Positions 23,652-38,300 of a stretch of DNA of 64,000 bases are shown here, one piece after another (the stretch's first letter is position 1; each line of letters begins with the position of its first letter). The stretch comes from Stratiolaelaps scimitus (taxonomy: Eukaryota > Arthropoda > Arachnida > Mesostigmata > Laelapidae). Position numbers and translations under genes: made by a program. The notes below the pieces were generated by a model. The model did not search any database, was not told the DNA's origin, and saw only the letters and a list, made by a program, of their open reading frames with translations. The stretch covers positions 930,001-994,000 of the forward strand of contig JABWDB010000006.1 of the NCBI GenBank assembly GCA_019614645.1, read 5' to 3'.

Positions 23652-23995
23652 CTGAAACACAAAAATAGAGAAGGAAGGCGTTAGAATGGAAACCGACACA
23701 ATATCGTTCATTAGCTTGTTCGAGGTTATCGAGTTGAGTTATAGGGAACATGCTTCTGTGTGCTCGGTCTTAACACTGGACGAACTAACCAAGGGTATGG
23801 CCAGTAGAGGGAATAGCCCACGTTCAGTTGTTTGTGGCATTCATTCATATTGTATAATATGACCGAGAGTGTTTTATCTGTCGTTTGCCGATTTCATTAG
23901 CTTATTAGAGCACAAAGTGTAACGAACGTCATAGTACAAACGGGTGCATTGATCTTGGATCGTTCTTCTTTTAAAATGTAATAATGATAATTGAA

Positions 23996-23998
<3 letters not shown>

Positions 23999-24028
<30 letters not shown>
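23999..24028. repeat. (TA)n microsatellite
   Basis: About 15 TA units. Confidence 0.95.
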
Positions 24029-24031
<3 letters not shown>

Positions 24032-24559
24032 AGAACTGCTCTTGTATACAAGCATTCGAATATCCTGTATATCGAGCACATCAGTGCTGTTCCAATCTTC
24101 TGGGCGCATGGGTGCTTATGCAGACTTCAGACGTGTCGTCAGCTTGGGTCACTATGTCATTGCCAGCATCATCGGCTAACTGGACAATTTCGTGTCCGGC
24201 CAATGAACAGCGGGGAGATTCTCAGCAATATTTATAGAAGTTTTCTTTCCGCCGCCTCCTATTTACAGGTTCATAGTAATGGCCAATGATTGTCTTTGTG
24301 TTTTACGTCTCACTGCGTTCCGTGAAGTCCCCAGTTAATCCGGGCCTATCTAATTCTGGTGCTGCCGTTGCTGTTCGTGCTGACTGCATTCATTTGTGCA
24401 ATCCGAATACGCTACGCAGTTCCTCTGTGTCTGTGTGTATGTGCTTATCTGTAGAAACCCTCTGGAAGGTTAGTACGGCATGCCGTATGAATGCACAATC
24501 CGACGATCCGGTTGATCCGCCGGTGCCAGCGGCCTCTCGCTGGGTCGCCCAACATTCTA

Positions 24560-24563
<4 letters not shown>

Positions 24564-24592
<29 letters not shown>
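24564..24592. repeat. (TA)n microsatellite
   Basis: About 14 TA units. Confidence 0.95.
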
Positions 24593-24594
<2 letters not shown>

Positions 24595-27500
24595 ATTTAT
24601 GTGTCTATACCGTTACGCGCCACTTGTCCGATCAGGTATCAAACCAATTCCACTGTGTGCATCGCCCATAGTCGAACCGGCTGTAGGTATCGCCCGAGAT
24701 AGCAACGGGCAGGCGAAGGTCACAAACACGTCGGGACTCCTCGTGCTTCGCTGCTGAAGCCGTTGTGATCGCTGACGCTACCTGACTGACTTCACTGTCG
24801 GCAATAATATCTCATTTGCTTGTTCGTCTCTTCTTCTTCGTGCTATGATGACGATGACGATGCTGACGATTTTCTTCGATTTTATTTATTTCTGAGCCAC
24901 TCGGATTATTATGTGAGTAAAGTCGCCGCCGCCACCGCCGCCACCACCACCGGCGCTGGCAATCGCACCCGGCCAAGTAACGGCCCAGAAGATGGAAGAT
25001 GATGTGTCAAGGTCCTCAATCGATCGATGGCCCTCTCGTCCATTCATTCGCACTCGTTTGATTCCAAGTCACCATTCCCCACCGTTGCTCGAAGTTTCTC
25101 GACTGCTGCCGACACAGCCGCCGCCGCCGCCGGTGGCCGTATGACCATCGGTGCGTTATGGGTTAGGGGCTAGAAGGCGAGCTGCCCTCTATGACTATAC
25201 TGCCGGGTGTTATTTCTATAATACGCAGGTAGATAAATAGATAAATAAATAAACAAGGAACAACTGTAGCTGTTTCAATGGTGGCCAACTAGCTACTGAC
25301 CAACCGCATATGTTGCTGCGGTGGCTGTCGCTAATTTCTGGCTCATCGGGACAGCTTCACCAGGTAACGACCATATACATATATCATAAAAATACACGGC
25401 GCTACTGCAAGACGAAATAACAAAAACGCCTAATGAATATTGCCACAAATGGTTATACGTACATCGACATCGAGCCGAATGCCATGTCCCGGGACAGAAG
25501 CAGTTTTGAAAGCGGTTGTGGATTAATTTTTGTGGGGGCGAGAGAGGACGAAGATGTAGAGGGTCATTTTTGTGTCCTGTCATCCAGAACTTCTCTGTGG
25601 ACACAGATCCTCGGCCCGTTTATGCCATCGTGGCTATTTGGTGACTACCTGAGCGCCTGCGTGACGTCTTTCGCCACGGCGAGGTGTCGCGCACCACAAG
25701 GCTCCACTACTAAGGACCTGATCAGGCAGTTAATACCGAAGCTGCCGTCGCCCAGCACTCATCCACAATTTGTGGGTAACGGCCTCAATCCCGCGATGGC
25801 CCTCGATGAATGAGGTTCATCCCAGCGTATTCATCATAGGCCGCTCGTTATATCGAGGTTTGAGTAGTACTATATTCGGTCAGTGGAGCGGATGTGCCGT
25901 CAGAACTAGTGGCTGGCTGGCTGGCTATCTGTCTGGCGCTCAATCTAACTAACGATATTCTGGTAAGTCAATAAAATGATTCTGTATGAATATTAAGACA
26001 AAGCTTTTTGTAAGCAGCAACGTCTCCGCTTGGTTCAGTGGTTCAGTAAAGTTCATTTAGATGTTGATGATGATGATTCGGTAGAGACGACGGTCCCTGA
26101 CCATGTTTGCTTTTCTCGGCAATTTGAGTAGAATGCATACGACAATAAATATCTGCCGGTATCTCGTGCGAATCGACTGTTTGATATGTCAATGGACTGC
26201 GGACCGTGCCATCGGTCTGAGGCTGAAGAGCCATTGGTTGTTAGACACTTCGGGCGGTTTAGACCTCGAGACGGGTCTAGCGACTTTAAAAAAAAACGCT
26301 TACGAATATTTAAATTATCTACAAATCGTTGCTTCGCAAACGATGCCTTGAGCGGGTAACCCAAAAATGGTTAGCCAAGAAATATTGCATTTGAGGTTGC
26401 AGCTATTATTATTATTATTATTATTATAAATCAAACCGACACATTCCACAATATAATGCTAAATCAAAATAGAACTTCCATCGACGTTCGGCCGGCTCCG
26501 CAGAATTGCCCATGTCCGTTCAAGTTAACGATAGGCATGATGGTCATCACACAATCATTTAATAGGATTGCTTCACCGAGGCAATGTTGAACAGAATAAA
26601 AGAAAATCTGTTGTGGCGGCAGTTCCCATACACGGTGGGCGTGTTCGGCAGCGAACGTTCTCATTTTCCTGCTGTTAGTATGAAACTAGTTTTTTTTTTT
26701 TCGCTGTCAAATCCTAATGGACGAGTGTCCCATACAATACACGCTTCTTGATATGCGCAGCTTCAGATTTCAAATGAGAGACCAGACATCTTACCCGATC
26801 GGCGAACGCTGTTCAATGGCCACGCATATATTGATGTTCGATGTTGTTTGTTCAACAAACAGCACCGTAAAGAAATCACGGTGAGGTAAACTCGCTCCGC
26901 TTCTAGTTGCACAAGAGACTCTACCACTTTTGAGGAACAACATGATTGCATTAAAATCAGGCATTCCTGATATTAAACGAATATAAACGATAAGTCAACA
27001 ATGTCCCAAAATTGCTCCGACCATTGACACTGCCGTGCCCTACGCGTAGTATCAACTCGGGAGCGTAGCGGTGTGTATGCTTACGCCAGCCAATCACGGT
27101 GCGTTCCCCTGTTTCGAGCTCGTTAATTCTCGACGAGACGGTTCGTCCATGGCCACGTTGGTCACCTTTGACTAGCGACGTTCGAGCGGGACTCACTCTA
27201 CGAGGTGACCAATGCTATATGAGCATTCAAAGGAAAAAAATCAACCAACCGCCTCAGGTGGTATCAGCCACAGCGGTTTCACACGATTGATTTTCTCGTT
27301 GGAGCTTCGAGTAGCACTGAGAGCCCCCGCTCCGCCATGCGCGCTCCCCGTCGCTGTTTGTGTCGATCGCTCGTGTATGTGGGTGGTGTCGCTGCCCTGG
27401 TGGCGTGCATATATTTTTTAGTCTCCCGCGATGCCGTTGGTCTCTCGGCGTAAGTTTTTGACAAGCTTGCTCGATCGGTGATCGAGGGGTCCAACAAGGG

Positions 27501-29529
27501 TTCGTATTTGGCCAGCTTCGCTATTCGGCCTTTTTTGCTGCCTCTTGCTTATCGGTCTATTCGAATGCGAAGTGGATGAAGAAGCGGGAACGGCCGGGGG
27601 GTTGCCGGGTCTGAGGTGCGAGCAGAGATCAGAGCAGATCGGGACGATGGAACTGAAACATGCCTAGACGCAGAATATATGGCAGAATTCCGGCATGTGC
27701 ATATAAAGCGCCCGGCAGACGAAACGCCTCGTTGGTCACCACACGATGCTAAACTGTGATGACCAGCCGAGCGTTCAGCGACAGATGCAGCAGTGGGCTG
27801 TCAGCAGTCGAGCGTCTTCAGGTCGCTGCCGATCACCGAGCGCCGCTACTGACCCCAGCGGCGCCTGAACGATCACCTGAAGACGGTCCCAGCGAGTCAG
27901 ACAGCCGCACAGACGCTGACATTGTAACATGGTAGGCATGTCCAGGGTGGCTGACGCCGGTGGTCTCGTTGGATGCTCGCGCTGGCGGATCTTGCGAATT
28001 GCCACGACTTGACGTCGACCTTGAGAGCCGCCACTGCCGCCGCCGCCGCCGCTATCGGATGTCGCTCACCGTCGACGTCATCCTATAGCAGCACGAGCGG
28101 ACGACACAGTTGAAGAGTCACAGGCTGATGTTGCAGGGTATAACGTCGTTGACTGGGTGCATGTTATTCCTATCATTCGATCACCCGCATTCACCGTCGT
28201 CTCGCTGTGCGGCTCCGACAGCAACAGCAGCAGCAGCTGTTACGGTTGCAACTGCTGCAGCATCAGCAGCAGCCAACGGACGGGGTGGCCAACGCACGAT
28301 CTGGCAAGAGCAACGGCGGACAGTTAGACCACCGGACGAGAACAACAAGATCACCTTTGGCGTTTCGTCGTAGCTGGCCTTTTGAAGAACAGTGAAAAAG
28401 AGTGGTGGCGACGGCGGCGACGGCAGCATCATCATTGTCGTCTGGTGAACGAATGCGTGGTGGTGCGACGTGTTCACCGCGGACACCCCTTGGCTCCGCT
28501 ATTGTTCTTCTGCCAGTGGATGAAACATTGTCCGTTTGAGTGATCCGTGCGTATCTGGCAGTGCACGAGTGTGCGTATGCATAGCCCAACGTTGACAGCT
28601 TGTTTGATACGGATCGCCCTGCTGTCTGTCCAGTGGCTTCATTCACATACGGACGCTGGTCATAGGTATCTGCTATGCAATCTCTATGCAATATATTTGG
28701 TAAAATATGCAATGTTGTCTTACAGCCACGCGAACAGCGGCGGAACAACTGACTCGCAAATTTATAGTTGCTTAATAACTATACCGCTATCCTGAACTTA
28801 GATCTTAATCTCTCTCTCTCTCTCTCTTTCTCTCTCTGTCTGTCTTTCTCGTGATATATAAGAGGAGTTAAATTGTAAAACTGCACTGTTCGTTTAATAA
28901 TCCAATAATACCTTCAGCTTACCTTTACCATTCGTTCAGATGCCATACTTTCATCATCACATTGTTAGGTATTTTATTCAGAATGTCCCGCAAACGTGGA
29001 CCTATTTGCGTTTTGACTGACAGCCGCACGTACAGACAATCTGTGTTATATTTGCGTACACCTCTTTTATCAGTTTGCCCCCTGCAAACTGTACTAAACT
29101 GCCACATATATATATATATATATATAAATATACGGAGTACGGACCCAAACCATCAACATTCCACGTCTGCGCATGTCGGGCCATCACCATCGGCGCCATT
29201 CGACATCGCCGTCGGCATCGCACCCGTATGACAGCCGAATGCACAGCCACGCCGCCGTTCTCAAGCATCCGGTTCATTGACAACCTCGTATCGTACGCCA
29301 ATCGCGTACAGTTCGCTCAAACGGCGGATATTTATTCGCCTCAACTCTGGCTAGCCCCCAAAAAGCCGTTGCAACCGAATTCGACCGCATATTCTCTAGC
29401 GCGAAACGTGCTCAAAGCGTTGTTCCACACTTCTCTGGATGTTTTCCAGTTCTGCGCGCCGAGAGGCCACACCCGGAAGAAGGTGATGTGTGCCTGTATG
29501 CGTCGAGTTGGCGCCGGATCCGCTCACGA

Positions 29530-29552
29530 GGGCGGGGGGGGGGGGGGGGGGG
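29530..29552 (+). repeat. Long poly-G run
   Basis: An almost pure G tract of roughly 20 bases after GAGGGC. Able to form a G-quadruplex and prone to length error in assemblies. Confidence 0.9.
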
Positions 29553-31079
29553 TTGAGCGACGTCGGGGGCCCGGAATACCTTCCGCTTGCGCTGCAGCAG
29601 GATGTGGCACTTAGCCACGACGATCACGATCACGAGTCTACTTCACTTGGCCAAGGTGCCGACCGGCAACAGCAGGAGCAGCAGCAGCAGCAGGAGTCAG
29701 TTATACTGCTGTTGTCAATATTTACGGCATCTTGCGACTCGCACGCACAGGCATTTGGCCTGTACCGGCAGGCGTATCCTGGCAGTACGCCATAGGCGTT
29801 CAGTATAGTTCATTCTGTCGAGGACAATCAACGGCGACGACGACGATAGGGAGAAGCAGAAGTGATTCAATAATAATAATAATAATAATAGCAATAAGAA
29901 TAATCATGACGATTAGCAAAATATTTTTTTTATATTTGTTGTTTTTTATTATTTGTTACTTAGTTAGATGTATGATATGCAACTGATATCATGGACTAGA
30001 ATACGATACTACAGTGATGAATAACAATGATAATGGTGCGCATGTTGATAAATTTATCACTTTTTTCCTTAACAGATATATATATATATCTTGTATATAT
30101 GTATGTAATATATATCTATAATTCATGCTATTCTCTTCAGGCCATATTTTTATTATTTGTAACTCGAAAGCACGTTTACCTTTGACAAGATGCTCACACT
30201 CACAATAATATGATATATAATATTTCACTAACCACCAGAAATCAATCCACTATTCAACAACTCAAATATGCAAGCTCATCGGAATACACCGTTTCAGCAG
30301 CTCGCAGCATCCGCTACTACTTCTGCAGATCGATACAGGATTACCCAATATCGGTGGCTCGACAACCAGCTACAATAAATGACCTGTTATGTCATTCCTT
30401 GCCCTCGCGATCCCCCACAACAGAGTGATACGATGTATCTCCATCTGCATTCACATCACACGATACTCCATAGTACCATATTACACTAGCGTTGATCGTG
30501 GACAGAACCAACGATTCTCATCTGTCCTGTCTCGATGATCATTACCTCAGAAGTCAACGCGGAACAGCTATTCGGTGATATTCCTATTATTTTACTTGAC
30601 TCCTTTGGCGGAGGCGGCGACGGCTGCCATTTTTTTTTGCTGCATCTTGGCAGGATGCCCCACTCGTTCCTGTTGCCATCATTCACTGAGTGCAGGCTAG
30701 CCGGCAGGGAGACACTTATTTCTGGTTGGCTGATCGCTTGACTTGATTTGGCTTGGCTTGGATCAGATTGCTTCAGACACTGTCCGCTCCTCCACCGCTT
30801 CTTGCTTTGGTCTTCGCGCGCGCGCGCGGGCGTCTCCAGTCCTTCGCTTGTTCTTGCATTGTCTCATTTCATGATTCACCGTCGACTTTTTGTTTCCAAA
30901 AGTCCTGCCAACTGATTTTGGTCGCAACCGCTGTCGTTGTCGTTATTGCTGTCGTTGTCGTTATTGCTGTTATTGGTTCCGTTAATTTCTGTTCGCATTC
31001 CCATTGATCTCGCGCTGCGGCAGCGCCGCATACCGCTTAGTTCCCTCGGCATGCGGATTTCATGATTCGTCCAGCTGCC

Positions 31080-31112
31080 GGATCGATCGATCGATCGACC
31101 GACCGACCGACA
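31080..31112. repeat. (GATC)n followed by (GACC)n
   Basis: Tandem tetranucleotides that change from GATC to GACC/GACG. Confidence 0.9.
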
Positions 31113-32265
31113 GCTCGGTCTGTTCGTCAATCGTGCACCAATCGCCGTCACCACCATTGACAGCAATAGAATCACCGCAATCTGTAGCAGAATTAAGCCC
31201 GTCTATTATTGTGGCGGTGGACGTTGCCCGTACTCCATTCGTTTGTCAGTTTGTGGTTTCCATACAAAACATTCCCCCAATTCCCCTCCTCCCCCCAATA
31301 CACACATGGTGTTACTGGTGCGCACGTCACACGCCACACAAATCCGTGGCTCGCAGGATGCGGCATTGACGTCGCCGTCATCGGCTGTTATTGGCGTCGT
31401 TATACGGTTTCCTTTTTCATCATTGTGTTCTCTTTTTGTTTCGTCCAGCCGACAACTAACATACATATATATATATATATCTCGTGGAAGATGCTGCATA
31501 AGCTGTCTATCACATGGCTCATTTTAAGGGAACTTTTCATCAACGTGTTCGTTCCCGTTAGCTTGATCGGCCTGTCGGTGCCATTAGCATAACGTCAACC
31601 AACCGCCCCCTGGAGTCACCGCCGGCGGTGGCGGCGTCGTTTGGGTGATTCCGCTCGTCGCCGTAGCCATCGCAGTCGAACGTTCGATACCACCGAAGAC
31701 CGCCTGCCGTCGTTGCCGCCGTTCACGTTGGCAATAGATTTTTGATCTGTCGCGCCGGTGGGGAGCTCACAGCGTTTCCAGACAGACGTCTCGGCGTGGT
31801 GAGATGAAAATGACGCCAGTAACCTGGCAAATGATGGCCGGCGGCGAAAATGAAATTCATTTTTATGCAAACACTTCGAAGCAGCAGCGCGATCGAGAAT
31901 CATACGTGTGAGGAAATCGAGGTGGGTTAGAAATGCCGCTGTTGCTCGATTCGAGACGAGAGTGAGCTCTCGTCCGTGTGCTAGCTTATAAGCGAAATTG
32001 TCAAAGGGAAGTCTGGAACATGACGGGTAATGGCAGCCGTAGTGGTTGTGTTCGTCCGTCGCCATCAGCGTCTCCGGCAATGGCTCCCGACCGCCGGTGG
32101 CCGACTTCCAGCCGGGAGTAGCTGGAACTTTGCTTCACCGGCTTCTTGCTCAACCTCACCTGTCCATCCAGGCGGCGGCGGCAACGATCTATAGGCTGAC
32201 GGAAAGCGTGAGAATAGACAGAGTCATTATCATTTTGGTACCAGCAAGGGCGGCAGTGGCAGCAT

Positions 32266-32288
32266 CTGCTGCTGCTGCTGCTGCTCGC
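32266..32288. repeat. (CTG)n triplet repeat
   Basis: About seven CTG units. Confidence 0.9.
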
Positions 32289-34551
32289 GGCGTTGTGTGC
32301 CTCGTACTGATGGATCTTGGGAGGACTGAATGCGCGCGTCAGCTATTCGAGCACCGAAGCTATCGATCAGGCACACACGATGATAGGGCAGATGCTGATG
32401 GTGGTGCTTGTTTTGCGCTTAAGGGTTATGAAGTTACTATTCGTTACTTCGATTACAGAATCATTTCTATTAGACGTTACGCGTGCGTACGTAGAGAATA
32501 CGTGGACTTGGCTGATGGCAGAGTGTATGTTTATCACTTGCATGGTGTACAATGACGAATAGGTTTAATTATTACAGATGTTACTGTTACTGTTCTCGCG
32601 TGACTGCCGTTGCAATGATATTCATGTTGGTCAGACCTCACTGTCTAGTGAGCTTATTATATAAAAAGCTTAAGAACGCTAATAATTTGACAGATTACTG
32701 AAAGATCATAAGTGCCGAGGATAGAACTTCGAATGTCGTTTTCGTAAGTTACGGTAGTCACTGTCAGCAGCCACCGCGATCGGATTAGCTGAATTTGCTG
32801 GGGATTGCTGAAAATCTTGCGAAGCTCATATAATTTGCAGTAATAAATATGATGACGTTGATGGAATCTTGGCGACTCGCTCGAAAACGGTGTAGAAATT
32901 TAGACGCATGTGAAAACGCGAAACTGACAAAACTCTGTCGTTCGATATCTGGCATCGTCTTCGTATGCATATGATACTCGATTCGTAGTTGGAGTGCAGC
33001 GGACGAAGGGAATTGACAAATCAAACGTCACAATAATAATAATAACAATAGAAAAAGCCTATCTGGACAAACACCCGCGTATATTCCCCCGTAAACACTA
33101 CCACGAACCTCTGCTCACATCACACGTTGCTAACACCACGCCAACACTATCTCACCTCCTGTTGCCACTACTTTTCCTACCGCCGTCTGTACATTGATGT
33201 AACAATAATGACAAACGCTATCTATATGCTTTTCTAGCACTTTTTTTTTGATTAGAGACATTACTCCCCAAGAAGGAATCGTGCAAAAAAGCAAACAATA
33301 AAAAAAGACAGAGAACATGGTGCTGAAAAACGACAAGATATAGGAAAATATTCCCACGATCGCTGCTGTTGTTGCTGCTGTTGCTGTTGGTGGTGGGTAC
33401 CCGGTATCATCTATTTAGCTGCATGTTCTCGCAGTTCGTTCAGTGATCTGACTCGTCTCCTCTCTCTGATCGTCGAACACTTTGCATTACTCTGGGTATA
33501 TAGCTACCTCTGGGTAGGTTTTTATTTTCTATCTATTATATGTTGATTTCTTTAGGAACGAACGAAAAATAATAAGCGGGAACGCAGCGAGAAGACCGAG
33601 CGAACCTTCGAATGGATCGTTTGCTACGCAAAAACATCGTGGTGGCAATACTTTTCAGCGATGTTCAAACAGAACTAAATCGATACCGTTCACAGCTGTG
33701 GCTCGATTGCTAGACGCCGTATCCTAAATGATCTTTGCTCAGCAACGCGCCCGTAATCAATATGATCAGTGAAATTATATGCGTCTTGCACGCGAAAACC
33801 TACATCGGTCGATACGTTTTTAACCTCAACGTCCTTGAAGTCTACCGAATGCCAATCTGTCAACTGGAACAGACTGACAGCTGATTTTTGGACTGCAATG
33901 ACCACATGGCCACTGCTGAGGCACTAGTAACTATTATACATAGAGTAATTGTAGACGAGATAAACGTTGGCAGATATCTAACTGTTTGATGGAGAAATTG
34001 GCATCAGTGAACTGTGAGGACGTGTTGTCAAGCTTAGATTTAACACAAGGAAGCGTTCGATGAAGTCATGTTAGTATATATGTTGAGTATCTCTAATCCA
34101 CAATTTCAACCTCGAATTGTATCCAATAAAGGTATAATAATAATACTTATAATGTTTCGGCTCAGAATCACATAATCTGTCAATTGAGCCAGTTGTGTAC
34201 CCCTGGAAAATCTCGAGTGAAGTGTACGTTAGTGAGATGTGTGTATTTATAAATACAGCGAAATAATCCAGGATATAGTAACATGCTATAACCTATACGA
34301 TATAAATCGAGATATTTCATATCAACAAAAACGCCCCCTCCATGTGTGACCTTAATTTCACATGTAACATTTTTCTTGGATGAGAAGAAATGGAAGCTAC
34401 CGGCATTTTCGTCTCGTCACAACAGGCAATTTTTTTATCAAAAACATCGATAATTATAATAAACACGACTGACCTCAAAAAGGTTTCAAGATATGATTTT
34501 AAACTTATTAATTCACGACGAAGGGTCGATGACCGAGTTATATCCTAATAA

Positions 34552-34578
<27 letters not shown>
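34552..34578. repeat. (TA)n microsatellite
   Basis: About 13 TA units. Confidence 0.95.
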
Positions 34579-34582
<4 letters not shown>

Positions 34583-35336
34583 GGATGTCCCGTACGTGAC
34601 CCTAGCTTTCCAAAACAGCTTGTAAGTTGTGAGACTGACGAATGGATATCAAGGATATCAAAATGATCTGCCAAACGGTATCAGATCATCGAAAAAAAGA
34701 CGCGATCTTTCTTCCCATGTCAGTCCCGTGCTTTAGTACCAAAGGAAGAAAATACCAGAAAGTCAACCAGATCCCTAAGTTTTACCTAATTGGTTCGAAC
34801 ATAATTAATTAACTGTCCCGGATACCTTCCGTAGACTAAACCGCACTGTACAATTTACAAAGACATAATAGAATATATCTCGCTATATAGAGTTTATGGT
34901 ATATGTATATGCAGTGCAGAGAGCCAATGGCATCGCCTCCCTCGGGACCATAACGACTGACACTCTTTCCCCAACTTCTCTCTAATTATTGTTTCTTTTA
35001 AGGCGCACAATCATAATCAGTATTTTTTCATACGTATTTCATTCTCTCCCTCTTCTCTCTCTCTCTCTCTCTTTATATATATATATATATGTATATGTAA
35101 ATGCAAATGATAATTACAATCGCATTCCCCCATTGTGAACTGTAACACGGAAGTGCAATTCGACTTTCAGACACCTTTCATTTTCCATTTCTCTCATATC
35201 ACAACGACGACAATAACTTTATTCAATTGCCAGCAGCCGAACAACCGCGATAATAATGATCGACTTCGTCGTTTCTATCCATCATATTTCTATTAGACGG
35301 AGTTCGAAGTCCTACGACAATTGCAACAGCAGACAT

Positions 35337-35360
35337 ACACACACACACACACACACACTG
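35337..35360. repeat. (CA)n microsatellite
   Basis: About 12 CA units. Confidence 0.95.
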
Positions 35361-38300
35361 GCGCATCTGCACATACCAATATCGGGGCCAGCATCTGCAC
35401 ACCGCCGTACAGACTTCATTGCGCTTCGATTTGTGATACTTCATCAGATTGTTTGTGTTCTCTTTATCGTATTCGAACAGCTCGTTGTGGCTCGAACTTC
35501 TCGAATGGCCTTTTATTATGGACGGCATTCTGACATCATCGTTCATAGCATTTCTGCACTGCTCAACATCGCGCAATGCTCGGAGCATAGCTTTATGTCA
35601 GACCTACTATAGGTACACAATGCATCATATAATCGACTTGATTCATGATTCTTGCGCATTTCGAACATCTTACTCATCTTATTTGATTTTCGCACATGAT
35701 GGTCGTCTGGCCGCCTGCTCACTGTTATGAGGATGTTCTCTTCTTGTGATTAGGTGCTATCGTTCGACGTGTCATGGGTACCGGGCAGAGCAGTAAGGCT
35801 TATTCTATTTTTGGTGATTAGAAGGCGACATACACTGGGAATACAGTGGGACTTCAACGTTGTTAAAAGGATAAGGGTGTTGTGATGTCCGATATCTGCT
35901 GTGGTGATCGCAAGGAGATCCTGCATATATGAATAGGTCTTGGTCACGATTGGCCATAGGCTACCCATACTACTGCTATGATCTCTATGAAATTCAGACC
36001 GTTTAAGGAATGACGCTTTTAATTTATTGGAGCGTTTCATTAGCGATTAACGAATTAAGAAATGAAATAGTCAACCTCGAGAATCCCCCCGCCGCGAAAC
36101 AATAAGAATCCTTGAAAATGGCTTTTACAATAATAACAACTAAGAGACTAGTAACGATCTGTCATTAACCGGATTGACGAAAGAGACAATTATGCTTTTT
36201 ATTATATTATATATTTTTTTATAATATTATAGCTTTTTATTATAATTTTTTTCTGTATTCACTCATGCAATTCGCACCGAACCGATATCAATGCTCTATG
36301 GGTTCAATCTAAAAAGGGCACCACATCGGACGCACGCACTATATTTCAAATTCCCCACTGTCTCCTAAACACAATGTGGAAAATGTCACTATTCCAATCT
36401 GATTGCAGATCATGTCGTACACATATTTACTGGCAATACTCTTTAGTTACTTTCTAATCTTAAAATAATAATAATAATAATTTATCTGAGATCGGACGGT
36501 GTATTTGTCGTCACGTTTGTGCCCCAACACTGAGGTTCGGATAACCATCTGGCTATAGTCCTATTCCCAGCCCCACAATTGGGCTGTTGCCTCACCGCCA
36601 TTGACCGTTGACGACGAACCAATCGTTCGTTGTTGAGTTACACTGACCACCAGAGAACGAGCGTTTGACCGGTGCAAATGCCCGCAGGTGCGGGCAAAGG
36701 TGGTCGTTAGGTATCGTTCGGATATTCGGATATCACCACCGTTGAAGGGCTGCTCCGAAGTCGCACAAGACTCCCACAAAAGAGTTGATGAGGGACGTTA
36801 CGGCCCAACGGATGGGGCAACGATGAACATGGGGCTTTTCGGTACGGCGCCAAGCTTAGCCCACCCGCGCACTGCTCCTTCAACCGGCGAATCGGTCGGT
36901 AGGCACGAATCCAACAGATACCCGAAACAACCGAGCAACCGTTCGTGTTTGAGAGGTGCCCGGTCCATACCGATTTTAGAACACCACAATAAAATGGACG
37001 ACGACAACTATACAATATCTTGGAAGGCGTACGATGCCTTCATTCCGCTAAGTCGTCATAGTCTGAAATTTTATAGGTTTTTACGGTTACGGTCTCACAG
37101 GTGCGCTTTTAATGTCGTTATGACAAAAAATTCTTCTTCGTCAAATATATATATATATATATATTGTTCAAATAATCGCAACAACTATTGCGTTCTTGTA
37201 CAACGCAGGCATGAAAATGCATAAAACGAGTTACGTGCGAATATGGCTACTTTCTTCCTCAGTGCAAGACCATGATGCCAGCTTCATAGAACCGGTATGT
37301 TGAGTTGGGCAACGTTTTTCATAATTACCTCCTTTGGGTTACGAGGGATGTGGCTAAATTTTTTTTTACTATTAGTTAGGGCACACCTGTATATATCGGA
37401 ACCAAGCGACCGATGGGTAGTTAACGTGTTGGCAGCTCGTTGCATCGAGGAGAGCTTTACGTGGAATCATCGAAGCATTTTGACGAGTGAAATATTTTCC
37501 ATTGGGTGAAGCTTTCGATTTTTCCACTTGAATTACTGAATATGATTTAACCCTCGATTGAGCTATGGCCTTAGGAGTTCTATTATTATTATTATCACTA
37601 AATTGAAATAATTACTAATTGATCAAAACCGGATATTTCCAAAACGATCGAAAACGACTGACGTAAGGACAACGGTATTACAATAGATCCATAGAAAATA
37701 GGTTTGCATTTCAGTCGGTGACGAGAACGTGGTGTTCCCCATCACGGAAACAAATTAAGTTGCAATGCTCACTTTGACTATTAAGCACATACAGCGTATT
37801 CAAAAGCAATATTGACGCCTTACCCACCATCAAAAAAGCCACATTATAGAACATTCTATGGGCGAAATAGGTACCAGCTCGGTTGCTTTGTCGACGCGGT
37901 TTCCTATGCCCTTCACGAATTTGCTTAGTTGCTAACTACTGCATGGTAAAATTGAATACTGTTGTTCCATAACGGTCTTTTTTTCGACGCATAATCTTAT
38001 AAGATTAGCCCTCGTTGGAGATAATAGCACCGTCATATCCACTCGTCTATAACTAAACGATTCTCATATCGGATAGAATGGCAGAGGCTCAATTTGGTAC
38101 TAGCTGATCAAATAGCGTATGCCTCAGCACAAGATCAAGCACAATGGTAGCAACTCGTCATTGTCGTCGGCAGCGCGCCGTCGCGTCGTCAGAACCGACC
38201 CGAGCATTAGCAGCAACAGCAAAAGAATAAGGATGGTTGACAAGGATGGTCGTCGGTCGGCGCCCGTTCTCCTTCGGTCATATCTGGCTGTAAGTGCTAC

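Noticed and set aside
28263..28748. 161-codon minus-strand frame
   Set aside because: Overlaps CAG/GCC triplets with other open frames; no recognisable features.
29075..29614. 179-codon plus-strand frame
   Set aside because: Begins in a TA array and ends in the poly-G run; no protein-like features.
31080..31112. Considered as a CRISPR-like or regulatory repeat array
   Set aside because: It is a plain tetranucleotide tandem repeat without spacers, in eukaryotic DNA.
31616..32555. Opposed open frames of 154 (-) and 169 (+) codons
   Set aside because: Low-complexity Ala, Arg and Ser stretches from triplet repeats, no motif and no clear splice sites.
33690..33905. Minus-strand frame with VSLFQLTDWHSVDFKDVEVK
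   Set aside because: Looks protein-like and has a CAG upstream, but the splice sites are poor and nothing links it to neighbours.
35750..36040. 96-codon minus-strand frame considered as a transposon protein
   Set aside because: No reverse transcriptase or transposase motif could be identified.
36688..37224. 178-codon plus-strand frame
   Set aside because: Ends in a TA array; composition unremarkable; no homologous motif seen.
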